Below, piece by piece: positions 1 to 7,487 of a stretch of 64,000 nt of DNA (positions are counted from its first letter, which is position 1; the number at the start of each line of letters is the position of its first letter). The DNA is taken from assembly GCF_003350205.1 (NCBI RefSeq), contig NZ_QLLC01000016.1, forward strand, positions 1-64,000. Direction: 5' to 3'. The notes under the pieces are model-generated. The model was not told the DNA's origin and did not search any database. It was given only the letters and a program-made list of their open reading frames with translations. The stretch is from Brevundimonas bullata. Its GTDB lineage: Bacteria > Pseudomonadota > Alphaproteobacteria > Caulobacterales > Caulobacteraceae. A program made the translations under genes and the position numbers.

Positions 1-17
1 AGCCTTGAATCAGTCAT
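1..17 (-). CDS. Possible start of nepR (partial, runs off the left edge)
   Basis: An ATG on the minus strand at 17 opens a frame (M-T-D-S-R) that runs off the window. It lies about 55 bases downstream of the expected start of a perfect EcfG-type promoter at 103-79. In Caulobacter the anti-sigma factor gene nepR, followed by sigT, is divergent from phyR, so position and promoter fit nepR. No clear Shine-Dalgarno sequence precedes the ATG, and only five codons are visible, so the identity comes from context alone. Confidence 0.3.
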
Positions 18-78
18 CTGGTGATTTGGGAATCCACTTTGTCCACACTACCTAGAGAAGTCGTTCATAGAAGCCGAA

Positions 79-103
79 AACGCCGCTTCACCCCAAGAGT
101 TCC
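79..103 (-). promoter_or_regulatory. EcfG/SigT-type promoter reading leftward
   Basis: On the minus strand GGAAC (103-99) is followed by exactly 16 bases and CGTT (82-79). This is the EcfG -35/-10 consensus. It points toward the expected nepR-sigT operon beyond the left edge and is back to back with the phyR promoter at 146-170. Confidence 0.8.
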
Positions 104-145
104 TAGGCTTGTGTGTTTTTATGCTCAAGCTTGTGTTTCGTGCGT

Positions 146-170
146 GGAACCCTTGCGCGCTATGGGCGTT
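146..170 (+). promoter_or_regulatory. EcfG/SigT-type promoter of phyR
   Basis: GGAAC at 146-150, a 16-base spacer, and CGTT at 167-170 match the alphaproteobacterial EcfG consensus perfectly. Transcription would start near 177, about 47 bases before the phyR ATG at 224. This is the expected positive autoregulation of the general stress response. Confidence 0.85.
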
Positions 171-223
171 TTGACGGACTGGCGCGTCCTCAGATCGGGG
201 ACGCCGACTGTCGGGGAATTTGT

Positions 224-1018
224 ATGAGTCTACTGGCCAGACTGGCGCCGCATCTGCCCTATGTCCGCCGCTATGCGCGCGCGCTGACCGGCGATCAGAT
301 CACGGGCGACAACTATGTGCGCGTGGCGCTGGAGGCGCTGGCCGCCGGCGAGCGGCAGCTGCCCACCGATATGACGCCGCGGGTGGCGCTCTATCATGTC
401 TTCCACGCCATCTGGTCGTCGACCGGCGCCCAGCTGGAGGACGTCAGCGATCTGGAAGCGGGCGACGACGCCGCGCGCCGCCTGATGCGGATTGCGCCGC
501 GCTCGCGACAGGCCTTCCTGCTGACCGCCTTGGAAGGCTTTACGCCTTCGGAAGCGGCGCAGATCCTGGGCGTTGACCCGCGCACGGTCGAACGCCTGAT
601 CGCCGAGGCTCAAACGGACATCGACGCCGAACTGGCCACCGACGTCCTGATCATCGAGGACGAAGCCATCATCTCGGCCGATATCGAGAGCCTGGTGCGG
701 GAACTGGGCCATAAGGTCACCGGCACCGCCACCACGCATGACGAGGCTGTGGACGCCGTGACCAGGCACCGTCCGGGTCTGGTCCTGGCCGACATCCAGC
801 TGGCTGACGGCTCGTCGGGCATCGACGCGGTCAAGGACATCCTGAAACGCTTCGACGTGCCGGTCATCTTCATCACCGCCTTCCCCGAGCGTCTTCTCAC
901 GGGTGAACGGCCAGAGCCGACCTTCCTGATCACCAAGCCCTTCCAGCCGGAAACGGTGAAGGCGGCGATCAGCCAGGCGCTGTTCTTCCATCCGTCGCGT
1001 CAGAAACAGGCCGCCTGA
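224..1018 (+). CDS. phyR: PhyR, general stress response anti-anti-sigma response regulator
   Basis: The protein has 264 residues, the normal PhyR length. Residues 1-135 form the sigma-like domain that mimics an ECF sigma factor and, once phosphorylated, sequesters NepR, freeing SigT/EcfG. Residues 140-255 form a receiver with acidic residues E145-D146, phospho-acceptor D190 in LVLAD, T218 and K238. The start at 224 is chosen because GGGGA lies upstream and the sigma-like domain begins directly; an in-frame ATG at 113 would lie upstream of the promoter. An EcfG promoter precedes the gene and a strong terminator follows at 1042-1071. The sensor kinase PhyK is not in the window. The identification is secure. 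Confidence 0.95.
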   Translation: MSLLARLAPHLPYVRRYARALTGDQITGDNYVRVALEALAAGERQLPTDMTPRVALYHVFHAIWSSTGAQLEDVSDLEAGDDAARRLMRIAPRSRQAFLLTALEGFTPSEAAQILGVDPRTVERLIAEAQTDIDAELATDVLIIEDEAIISADIESLVRELGHKVTGTATTHDEAVDAVTRHRPGLVLADIQLADGSSGIDAVKDILKRFDVPVIFITAFPERLLTGERPEPTFLITKPFQPETVKAAISQALFFHPSRQKQAA

Positions 1019-1041
1019 CCCTTCGACGCTGACGACCTATC

Positions 1042-1071
1042 GGCCCCGACAGTTCGCTGTCGGGGCCTTTT
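1042..1071 (+). terminator. Intrinsic terminator of phyR
   Basis: A perfect 11-bp stem (1042-1052 with 1057-1067) closes on a TTCG tetraloop and is followed by TTTT. It lies 23 bases after the phyR stop codon. Confidence 0.9.
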
Positions 1072-1079
1072 CGTGTTGC

Positions 1080-1379
1080 CTAGGTCGCGGGCGGGCTGGC
1101 GGTCGCCGCAGGGGCCGGGGCAGGGGCAGGCGCCGCGCTGGGGGCGTCAAAAGCGGCGGAATCCTCGCGGGTGCCTCCGGCGTCGGCATTGACCGTCTGG
1201 AAGCCGCTATTGCTCAGCAGCCACATGCCCAGCAGCAGGACCGCTGCCGCCCCGGCGGAGACGATCAGCAGCCACAGAATACGCACCCCGCCACGGCCCT
1301 GACGGACATACTGGGCTTCGATCGGCGCATGGTGTTCGACAGCGTCGGCGGAATGGGAATGGGGGTCCTGATGGGTCAT
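1080..1379 (-). CDS. Small single-pass membrane protein of unknown function
   Basis: The protein has 99 residues. It has a His-rich N-terminus (about residues 2-20), one hydrophobic segment at about residues 38-58, and a low-complexity Ala/Pro tail (repeated AP) that probably extends into the periplasm. I start it at the ATG at 1379; an upstream ATG at 1472 would add 31 Arg-rich residues unlike a normal N-terminus. I recognise no family. It is convergent with phyR, whose terminator separates them, and its promoter must lie in 1380-1480, next to the divergent small RNA promoter. That gives no firm functional clue. Confidence 0.65.
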   Translation of the reverse strand: MTHQDPHSHSADAVEHHAPIEAQYVRQGRGGVRILWLLIVSAGAAAVLLLGMWLLSNSGFQTVNADAGGTREDSAAFDAPSAAPAPAPAPAATASPPAT

Positions 1380-1479
1380 CGCGGTCTCCGTGGCGGCCCG
1401 TTCGGTTGTTCGGCCTAATGGCTTAGCAACGCGGCGCAAGGCGCCGTCGTTCCGGCGGGCGGGCCGCTCCATCGCTGAT

Positions 1480-1504
1480 GGAACCCAAATCCGGCGCTGT
1501 CGTT
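1480..1504 (+). promoter_or_regulatory. EcfG/SigT-type promoter of the small RNA at 1511-1620
   Basis: GGAAC at 1480-1484, a 16-base spacer and CGTT at 1501-1504 are a third perfect match, with the same spacing as the two promoters flanking phyR. Expected transcription start is about 1511-1514, directly at the base of the first hairpin of the putative RNA. Confidence 0.8.
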
Positions 1505-1510
1505 ATGCCA

Positions 1511-1620
1511 GTGCGGAGGCGACAAAGCCCCCCCGACTTGACCGGCTCGCCGGTCCGTCGCCTCCGCTCCTCATTCTCGATGATGCCACCTCAAGCGGAC
1601 CCGAAACGGTCCGCTTTTTC
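1511..1620 (+). ncRNA. gsrN: Probable GsrN-like SigT-dependent small RNA
   Basis: Visible: an EcfG promoter at 1480-1504, then a strong 11-bp stem (1513-1523 with 1557-1567) enclosing an unpaired run of seven C (1528-1534) and an inner hairpin (1540-1545 with 1550-1555). An intrinsic terminator follows at 1593-1620. There is no ribosome binding site or convincing reading frame. Known: GsrN of Caulobacter is a SigT-transcribed, Hfq-dependent RNA of about this length whose exposed C-rich loop pairs with G-rich leaders such as that of katG. Inferred: this is the orthologue or a close analogue. It could instead be the leader of the oxidoreductase at 1694, but the terminator argues against that. 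Confidence 0.7.
1593..1620 (+). terminator. Intrinsic terminator of the small RNA
   Basis: A 9-bp perfect stem (1593-1601 with 1608-1616) with loop CGAAAC is followed by a T-rich tail. It ends a transcript of about 110 nucleotides starting near 1511. Confidence 0.85.
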
Positions 1621-1693
1621 TTTGGAAGCCTCTCGACAGGGGCTGTGCATCCGCCACTATGAGTTCTCAAAGAAAACGCATTGGAGACGCGCC

Positions 1694-2716
1694 ATGAGCC
1701 TTCGCAATCGTCAGTGGGTTCTTCGTCAGAGGCCGCAGGGCCTGATCCAGGACGGCGACCTTGAGCTGATTGAGACGCCGGTGCCGGACCTCAAGGACTC
1801 TGAGGTTCTGGTTCGCACCATCTACCTGTCGCTGGACCCGACCAACCGCACCTGGATGAACGACAGCCAGGGCTATCTGCCGCCCGTCGGTCTGGGCGAG
1901 GTCATGCGCGGCCTGACCCTGGGCGTGGTCGAGCAGTCGAAGTCCGAACGCTTCAAGGAAGGCGACATCGTCACGCCTCTGTCGGGCGGCTGGGCCGATT
2001 ATGCGGTCGTGCATGAACAGGGTCTGCGTCCGGTGCATCGCGCGCCCGGCATGCCGCTGACCGCCAATCTGTCGGTGCTGGGCATGACCGGCCTGACCGC
2101 CTATTTCGGCGTCACCGACGTGCTGAAGGCCAAGGCGGGCGAGACCCTGGTGATCTCGGCGGCGGCGGGGGCCGTCGGCTCCATCGCCGGACAGGTGGCC
2201 AAGCAGCGCGGCGCCCACGTCATCGGCATCGCCGGCGGACCGGACAAGTGCCGCTGGCTGACCGAGGAGCTCGGCTTCGACGCCGCCATCGACTACAAGA
2301 ACGAGGACGTCGGCGAGGCCCTGGATCGTCTGGCCCCCAACGGCGTCGACCTGAATTTCGAGAACGTCGGCGGCGACATCATGATCGCGGTGTGGAACCG
2401 GCTGAACGTCCATGCCCGCATGGCCGTCTGCGGCCTGATCTCGTCCTACAACGCCACGCGGATGCCGCCCTCGCCGAACTTCAGCCGCATCATCACCCAT
2501 CGCCTGAACGTCCAGGGCTTCCTGGTGCTGGACTACGCCCCGCGCGCCCGGGAGATGGTCGAGGAGATGGGCCCCTGGCTGGCTGACGGCCGGATCAAGT
2601 GGAAGGTCCATGTCGATGACGGCCTGGAAGGGGCGGTCACATCCTTGAACCGCTTGTTCACCGGCGACCATGACGGCAAGCTGCTGGTCCGGGTCTCGGA
2701 AGAGCCCGCCGCCTGA
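1694..2716 (+). CDS. NADP-dependent medium-chain oxidoreductase (zinc-free MDR, CurA-like)
   Basis: The 340-residue protein is a zinc-independent medium-chain dehydrogenase/reductase of the prostaglandin/2-alkenal reductase type, which reduces alpha,beta-unsaturated carbonyls with NADPH. Diagnostic stretches are the N-terminal LSLDPTNRTWM and the Rossmann AAAGAVGSIAGQ with GGPDKC, which binds the NADP 2'-phosphate. The structural zinc cysteines are absent, as is normal here. GGAGA lies 8 bases before the ATG at 1694; longer in-frame starts would run through the small RNA. The MaoC-like gene follows after 13 bases, probably in one operon. The true substrate cannot be read from sequence. Confidence 0.88.
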   Translation: MSLRNRQWVLRQRPQGLIQDGDLELIETPVPDLKDSEVLVRTIYLSLDPTNRTWMNDSQGYLPPVGLGEVMRGLTLGVVEQSKSERFKEGDIVTPLSGGWADYAVVHEQGLRPVHRAPGMPLTANLSVLGMTGLTAYFGVTDVLKAKAGETLVISAAAGAVGSIAGQVAKQRGAHVIGIAGGPDKCRWLTEELGFDAAIDYKNEDVGEALDRLAPNGVDLNFENVGGDIMIAVWNRLNVHARMAVCGLISSYNATRMPPSPNFSRIITHRLNVQGFLVLDYAPRAREMVEEMGPWLADGRIKWKVHVDDGLEGAVTSLNRLFTGDHDGKLLVRVSEEPAA

Positions 2717-2729
2717 GGAGCCTGACGGG

Positions 2730-3137
2730 ATGACCGAGCCGCTGCACGTCCATTTCGAGGATCTCGAGGTCGGTCAGGTCATCCCCCTGGGCGCCTGCGC
2801 GGTGGACGCGGGGGCGCTGGACGTCTTCGCCGAACGCTTCGCGCCGGGCTGGGACGTGGCCTACGGCGCGCCCGACGCCCTCGTCTACGCCCTGTGGAGC
2901 CGGCTCTCGGCGGAAAAGTCCGGTCATTGGGCCGGGACCAAGACCCTGGCCATCGACGGCCTGCGCTTCCTACGCAATCCGCCGCCGGGCGAACTGCTGC
3001 GCGGCCGGCTGACCATCATGGGCAAGGACCCGGTCGGCGACGAAAAGGGCATCGTCATCGCCCAGCAGGACCTGCTGGACGAGGCCGGTCGGCTGGTCTT
3101 TTCCTGCCTGACCCGCGCCCTGGTCGCCCGGCGCTAA
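2730..3137 (+). CDS. MaoC-like hot-dog fold protein
   Basis: The 135-residue protein resembles MaoC-type dehydratases. It opens with FEDLEVGQ and has the core YALWSRL / GLRFLRNPPPGELLRGRLTI typical of the hot-dog strands. MaoC hydratases act on enoyl-CoA thioesters; here the usual catalytic D-x(4)-H pair is not obvious, so activity is uncertain. It follows the oxidoreductase gene closely and shares the terminator at 3151-3180, so both may act on related unsaturated acyl or carbonyl compounds. Confidence 0.7.
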   Translation: MTEPLHVHFEDLEVGQVIPLGACAVDAGALDVFAERFAPGWDVAYGAPDALVYALWSRLSAEKSGHWAGTKTLAIDGLRFLRNPPPGELLRGRLTIMGKDPVGDEKGIVIAQQDLLDEAGRLVFSCLTRALVARR

Positions 3138-3150
3138 AACACGGCCCAAG

Positions 3151-3180
3151 AAAAGCCCCGCTGTCGCCAGCGGGGCTTTT
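3151..3180. terminator. Bidirectional intrinsic terminator
   Basis: A 13-bp stem (3151-3163 with 3168-3180) with loop TCGC is flanked by AAAA on the left and TTTT on the right, so it can serve both the MaoC-like gene (+) and sapC (-). Confidence 0.88.
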
Positions 3181-3270
3181 CATCTTTGGCTTCAACCGGG
3201 CCTCGCGGTAGGCCCCCCAAAGAAGGCCTCAAGCAGCGCGAATGCGCGATAGGCCCCTAAAAGAACGCCT

Positions 3271-4065
3271 TTAGGCGTTCGCCGCAACCGGCGTCGCGGC
3301 GGCGCGGGCGAAGGCCATGGCGATCAGACGGTCCCAGCCGAGCAGCGACACCAGGTGGGCGTAGATCTGGCCCAGGGCGCCGTTGTCGCGCAGTTCGGCC
3401 AGCTTCTCGACCGGCAGGGCCTTCAGCTTGTCTTCCGAGACGGCGTAGTATTCGGCCAGCTTCTGCACTTGACCGGCCGAGCCGTCGGCGTTGCGCGGGG
3501 TGAAGTTGGCTTCACGCGTTTCGAACAGGTCCAGATCCGTCAGCAGCTTGACGAAGGATTCGGTGCGCAGACGCTCCTGCTCGAAGTTGTTGCAGAACTC
3601 CATCGCATTGTTGACGTAGGCGCTGGGCTGGCCGTTCTCGAACAGCGGGGTTTCACCGCCTTCGCTGACGAAGGGGGCGGCGCGGTCGATGCACAGGATC
3701 ATGCGCTTTTCGACGTCGTCGTTGGCGAAGACGAAGGGATAGCGGCGCACATAGGCCGGCAGGTAGGCCTCGGGGCGCACGTCGCCGTTGGCTTCGATGA
3801 ACAGGTTCTCGCCCTGGCGCAGGCCCATGGCCGCGACCGGCTGCTTCTGATCACCGACGAAGATGACCGGGTAGGACAGGGCGGCGGGCGCGAACTCGGT
3901 CACGGTCAGCGGCACGATGTTGGTCTGGGCGACGAAGGCATAGGGCTTGTCAGCGGGCGTCACGCCCAGCTTGCCGTGCACGTCGGCCGACAGCGGCTCC
4001 GGCTGGGTGTAGAAAAGGACGGTGCCGGACAGCGGGCCGGACGATTGGGTCGTGGTGTCGGTCAT
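3271..4065 (-). CDS. SapC family protein
   Basis: The 264-residue protein matches the SapC family (PF07277). Seen: N-terminal strands with YAFVAQTNIVPLTVTEF, then YPVIFVG, GLRQGENLFI, the YLPAYVRRYPFVFA segment typical of the family, and a C-terminal alpha-helical part ending in Ala-rich sequence. SapC was named from an S-layer locus in Campylobacter, but its biochemical role is not established. No signal peptide is visible. The gene stands alone between the bidirectional terminator and the divergent Fur-type regulator. Confidence 0.88.
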   Translation of the reverse strand: MTDTTTQSSGPLSGTVLFYTQPEPLSADVHGKLGVTPADKPYAFVAQTNIVPLTVTEFAPAALSYPVIFVGDQKQPVAAMGLRQGENLFIEANGDVRPEAYLPAYVRRYPFVFANDDVEKRMILCIDRAAPFVSEGGETPLFENGQPSAYVNNAMEFCNNFEQERLRTESFVKLLTDLDLFETREANFTPRNADGSAGQVQKLAEYYAVSEDKLKALPVEKLAELRDNGALGQIYAHLVSLLGWDRLIAMAFARAAATPVAANA

Positions 4066-4223
4066 GATTTGTCGGATCGGCTCTGAACAGAAAGGTCGAG
4101 CCTTCTAGCCTATGGTCGGACGCGCCGCAAACGCGTTGGTTCGACGAACGCGGGGCCGCGACGGCGGGGTGTGCGGCGGCGCACCCGGTTGCAGTGCGGC
4201 GGCGGAGCCCTTAGCTGTGAGGC

Positions 4224-4718
4224 ATGGGCCTTGCTTGCGATCACGATCATTCCGACAGCCGACCCGGTCCCGCCGAGGTCGAGCAGGCCATTGTCTCGGT
4301 CGAGGCCCGCTGCGCCGCCGAGGGCGAGCGCATGACGGCTCCGCGCCGTCGCGTGCTGGAATTGCTGCTGGCGGCGGGCGAGCCGGTCAAGGCCTATGAC
4401 CTGATCGCGCGCTACGGTCTGGACGGCCAGGCCGCCAAGCCGCCGACCGTCTATCGCGCCCTGGAGTTTCTGGAACGTCGGGGCGTGGTCCACCGCATCG
4501 CCTCCATCAGCGCCTATGTCGCCTGCACCGCCGCCGCCGGGGACGCCCCGGCCCACGCCGCGGCCTTCCTGATCTGCGACTGCTGCGGCGCGACCGAAGA
4601 GGTCGCCGTGGCGGGCGGCGACGCCTTCGCCGATGCCGCCAACGCCGCCGGCTACGCCATCGAACGCACCACCATCGAAGGGCACGGCCGTTGCCCGGCC
4701 TGTCGTATCGCGGCCTGA
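4224..4718 (+). CDS. zur: Fur family transcriptional regulator, Zur-like
   Basis: The 164-residue protein has a winged helix (about residues 30-90, with the recognition segment KPPTVYRALEFLERRGVVHRI) and a C-terminal dimerisation domain. The structural zinc site is formed by CDCC (about residue 115) and C-P-A-C near the C-terminus. The N-terminal C-D-H-D-H and the helix context resemble Zur, which represses zinc uptake when zinc is plentiful. No zinc transporter is adjacent, so Fur-family is certain and Zur is the best guess. An alpha/beta hydrolase gene follows after 2 bases. Confidence 0.8.
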   Translation: MGLACDHDHSDSRPGPAEVEQAIVSVEARCAAEGERMTAPRRRVLELLLAAGEPVKAYDLIARYGLDGQAAKPPTVYRALEFLERRGVVHRIASISAYVACTAAAGDAPAHAAAFLICDCCGATEEVAVAGGDAFADAANAAGYAIERTTIEGHGRCPACRIAA

Positions 4719-4720
4719 CG

Positions 4721-5611
4721 ATGGACGCCGCCGCCCTGTCGCCGCCGCGTCGCCTGACCGTTCCCATCCGCAACCGCTGGGGCGACGGCGACATGGCCGT
4801 GCTGGACTTCGGCGATCCCAAGCGCCCGGTCGACCTGGTCTTTGTCCACGCCAACGGCTTCAACGCCGCCACCTATCGCACCCTGCTGCAGCCGCTTGGC
4901 GGGTCGCTGCGCATCTGGGCCCCCGACCTGCGCGGTCACGGCCGCAGCCGTCTGCCGGCGGTGGTCGAGGGACGGCGCTGCTGGGGCGATCATCGTGATG
5001 ATCTGGCCGCCTTGCTCGACGCGATCGACGGGCCGCCGGTGGTGATGGCGGGCCATTCGCTCGGCGGCGCCAGCGCCCTTCTGGCCGCCGCCGAACGGCC
5101 CGAGCGGGTGTCCGGTCTGGTGATGATGGACCCCGTCGTCTGGCCCCGCCCCATGGCCTTCGCCCTGAACCTGCCTGTGGTCGGACGGGTGGCGGCGAAC
5201 AATCCGATGGTGCGCGGGGCGTTGAAGCGCCGCGCCCTGTTCGACAGTCGCGAGCAGGCGCTGAACGCCTATCGCGGGCGCGGCGCCTTCCAGGGTTGGC
5301 CGGACATGGTGCTGGCCGACTATCTGTCCGACGGCCTGATCGAGACCGATCAGGGGCTGGTCCTGACCTGCGCGCCGACGTGGGAGGCGTCCAACTACGG
5401 CGCCCAGGCCAATGATCCCTGGGGCGCGATGAAGCGGCTGGGGCGGCCCGTGCGCATCCTGAAGGCCGAGACCGGCACCACCTGCGCCGTGTCCGCCGCG
5501 CCGAGAGGGCTGTCCCACGTGTCGGTCGAGACCGTGGCCGGGGGGACGCATTTCTTCCCCATGCTGAAACCCGACATCGCCCGCGATGCCCTGTTCGACG
5601 CCGCTGTCTGA
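4721..5611 (+). CDS. Alpha/beta hydrolase
   Basis: The 296-residue protein has the alpha/beta hydrolase fold: oxyanion strand VFVHANGFN (41-49), DLRGHGRS (69-76), nucleophile elbow GHSLGG with Ser113, and a catalytic His near the C-terminus in GGTHFFP. The substrate is unknown. I start it at the ATG at 4721, 2 bases after the zur-like stop; an in-frame ATG at 4691 would overlap that gene by 28 bases. The close spacing suggests co-transcription. Confidence 0.83.
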   Translation: MDAAALSPPRRLTVPIRNRWGDGDMAVLDFGDPKRPVDLVFVHANGFNAATYRTLLQPLGGSLRIWAPDLRGHGRSRLPAVVEGRRCWGDHRDDLAALLDAIDGPPVVMAGHSLGGASALLAAAERPERVSGLVMMDPVVWPRPMAFALNLPVVGRVAANNPMVRGALKRRALFDSREQALNAYRGRGAFQGWPDMVLADYLSDGLIETDQGLVLTCAPTWEASNYGAQANDPWGAMKRLGRPVRILKAETGTTCAVSAAPRGLSHVSVETVAGGTHFFPMLKPDIARDALFDAAV

Positions 5612-5679
5612 GGTGTGATAGCCGACGGCGGCTCGCGGGGTGGCTCGGTCCATCGGTTCGATGTTAGGCCTAGGGCCTC

Positions 5680-6096
5680 ATGAGTTCGCCCGCCGCCAAT
5701 GATCTGAACCGCATCCTGCTGGGCTCGGCCATCGGCGCGGGGATCGGCCTTCTGCTGTTGGCGCTCGGCGTGGCCATCCTGTGGACCGCCGCCGATCAGC
5801 GCCTGACTGAACCCGCGCCGCCGCTTCCAGAGGCGTCGGAAGCGCCCGCGCCGACGGCGGAGGCCATGACCTATCCGGCCCTGCCGCCCGCGCCGCCGGT
5901 CCCCGCGCCCCTTCCGGTTGAACCGCCTCAGGCCGCCCGACCCTCGCTGTGGGGCTCGATCTTCGACACGGACGACGAGGCGGCACCGACGCCGCGCGCC
6001 GATCCGCCCGCGCCCGCCGCCCGCCCTGCGACGCGTCCCGCCACGCCCCGCCGCGCGCCCGAGCCGCAGCGCCAGGAAGACAGTCTCTTCTTCTAG
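5680..6096 (+). CDS. Proline-rich single-pass membrane protein, unknown
   Basis: The 138-residue protein has a short N-terminus, one transmembrane helix at about residues 13-36, and then a long Pro/Ala-rich tail with basic patches, ending in D-S-L-F-F. Such tails often span the periplasm or scaffold partners, but I recognise no family. It is convergent with the aminotransferase gene, with 4 bases between the stops. Confidence 0.6.
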   Translation: MSSPAANDLNRILLGSAIGAGIGLLLLALGVAILWTAADQRLTEPAPPLPEASEAPAPTAEAMTYPALPPAPPVPAPLPVEPPQAARPSLWGSIFDTDDEAAPTPRADPPAPAARPATRPATPRRAPEPQRQEDSLFF

Positions 6097-6100
6097 GCCG

Positions 6101-7264
6101 TCAGGTCAGGCGGGCGCAGGCATGGATCAACCGCTCCACGTCCTCCTCGGATTGATACAGGCCGAAGCCGAAGCGGATGACGTCGTCGCGCACGTCCGTG
6201 ACCACGTTCATGTGTTGCAGATCGGCCTTCCAGCGCGCGGCCTCGTCCGAGCGCAGGGCCAGGAAGCGGGCGCGCGGCGCCTCGCCCTCGACCGGATTGA
6301 GGATTTCGGCCTGCGACAAAGCCCCGGCCTCGCCGGCCTCGACCGCCGCCTGGAACCGGGCCTGATGCCCGCGCGCATGGGCGGCGACGTCGGCGGTGGT
6401 CAGGCCCTGCTCCTCCAGCATCCGGCGCACGGCGTTGAGGCGGTACAGCGCGCTGACGTCGAAGGTGGCGCCCCAGAAACGCCCGCCGTCGGTGCGGTAC
6501 TGCACCCCGCCGGGCGGGCCTTCCAGATGGCCGAACTCGGCGAACCAGCCGGTGATGACCGGACGCGGACAGAAGCCGGGCGGGGAATGCAGGAAGCAGG
6601 CGCCTTCGCCCGCCATGGCGTATTTGTAGCCGCCCGCCAGATAGAAGACCCTGTCCGCCACCGCCGACAGGTCGGTCGGCATGGCCATGAAGCCGTGATA
6701 GCCGTCGATGACCACCCAGGGCCCCGCCGGATCGGCCAGTTCGGCCAGTTCAGCCAGGGCGTCGAACACCTGGCCAGTGCGGAAGAAGACCTGGCTGACC
6801 AGGATCAGGTCATGGCCGCCCGCCCGCGCAGCCGCCACGAAGCGCTCGGCGAAGGTGGCGAAGGGCTGCAGCGGCACGCGCGTGACCACGGCCTCGCCGG
6901 CCTCTTCCCAGCGTTCCGACTGGCGGCGGAAAGAGTGAAACTCGCCGTCGGTGGACAGGATGCGCACCGGCTTTGTCTCCACGCCCGAGACGATGCGCAA
7001 CAGGATGTCGTGGGTGTTGGGCGCAAAGATCAGGCTGTCGGGCGAGGGCAGGTTCAGCTCCTTCGCCACGTGCGTCTGCGCCTCGGGAATGACCTCGCCG
7101 AAGATCAGGTCCCACTTGCGGTCGGCGAAGCGGTTGGCCTCGGCCCAGGCCTGCACCTGGGCGTCGAAACTGGCGTCGGGCCACAGGTGATGGCTGTGGG
7201 CGGCGAAATGCAGCCGCTCGGGATCGAGACCCAGGGCGCGCGAGAAGAGGGCTTTGTAGCTCAT
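6101..7264 (-). CDS. PLP-dependent class V aminotransferase (kynureninase-like)
   Basis: The 387-residue protein is a fold-type I PLP enzyme of the class V aminotransferase group. Asp187 in VVIDGYHG should contact the PLP pyridine nitrogen, and Lys214 in YLAGGYKYAMAGEG should form the Schiff base. The overall layout and length resemble kynureninases and cysteine-desulfurase-like proteins. No tryptophan-catabolism genes are nearby, so the substrate is open. The gene is monocistronic, with a repeat and secA behind it. Confidence 0.8.
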   Translation of the reverse strand: MSYKALFSRALGLDPERLHFAAHSHHLWPDASFDAQVQAWAEANRFADRKWDLIFGEVIPEAQTHVAKELNLPSPDSLIFAPNTHDILLRIVSGVETKPVRILSTDGEFHSFRRQSERWEEAGEAVVTRVPLQPFATFAERFVAAARAGGHDLILVSQVFFRTGQVFDALAELAELADPAGPWVVIDGYHGFMAMPTDLSAVADRVFYLAGGYKYAMAGEGACFLHSPPGFCPRPVITGWFAEFGHLEGPPGGVQYRTDGGRFWGATFDVSALYRLNAVRRMLEEQGLTTADVAAHARGHQARFQAAVEAGEAGALSQAEILNPVEGEAPRARFLALRSDEAARWKADLQHMNVVTDVRDDVIRFGFGLYQSEEDVERLIHACARLT

Positions 7265-7311
7265 GGGGCGAAGCTAGCGGGCGGAGGGGGCGGCGTCACC
7301 TGTCGTTCCTC

Positions 7312-7431
7312 CGTCATCCCGGGGCCGCGTAGCGGAACCCGGGACCCAGGCGTGAGCGACTGCACAGGTGGCGGATCGTTCAGGCGTCTGGGTCCCGGAT
7401 CGACCTTTCAGGTCGTTCGGGATGATGGCGG
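7312..7431. repeat. Paired inverted palindromic repeat (related to the GIY-YIG element ends)
   Basis: The left arm (about 7312-7352) and right arm (about 7385-7431) are imperfect reverse complements. Both carry TCATCCCG at the outside and GGGACCCAG toward the inside. The same two words flank the GIY-YIG gene at 53897-54184. It lies between the aminotransferase start and the secA terminator and holds no convincing reading frame. Confidence 0.75.
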
Positions 7432-7446
7432 TGGAGGAGAGAGCAA

Positions 7447-7479
7447 AGAAAAAGGCGGGCCGCTTTCGCAAACCCGCCT
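7447..7479 (-). terminator. Intrinsic terminator of secA
   Basis: Read on the minus strand, GGCGGG (7478-7473) pairs with CCCGCC (7459-7454) and is followed by TTTTT and a T-rich tail. It lies about 10 bases after the secA stop codon. Confidence 0.75.
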
Positions 7480-7487
7480 CATTATTT

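Noticed and set aside
1390..1662. Open frames covering the small RNA region
   Set aside because: They cross an EcfG promoter, a strong hairpin and a terminator, lack a ribosome binding site and encode Arg/Pro-rich sequence with no family.
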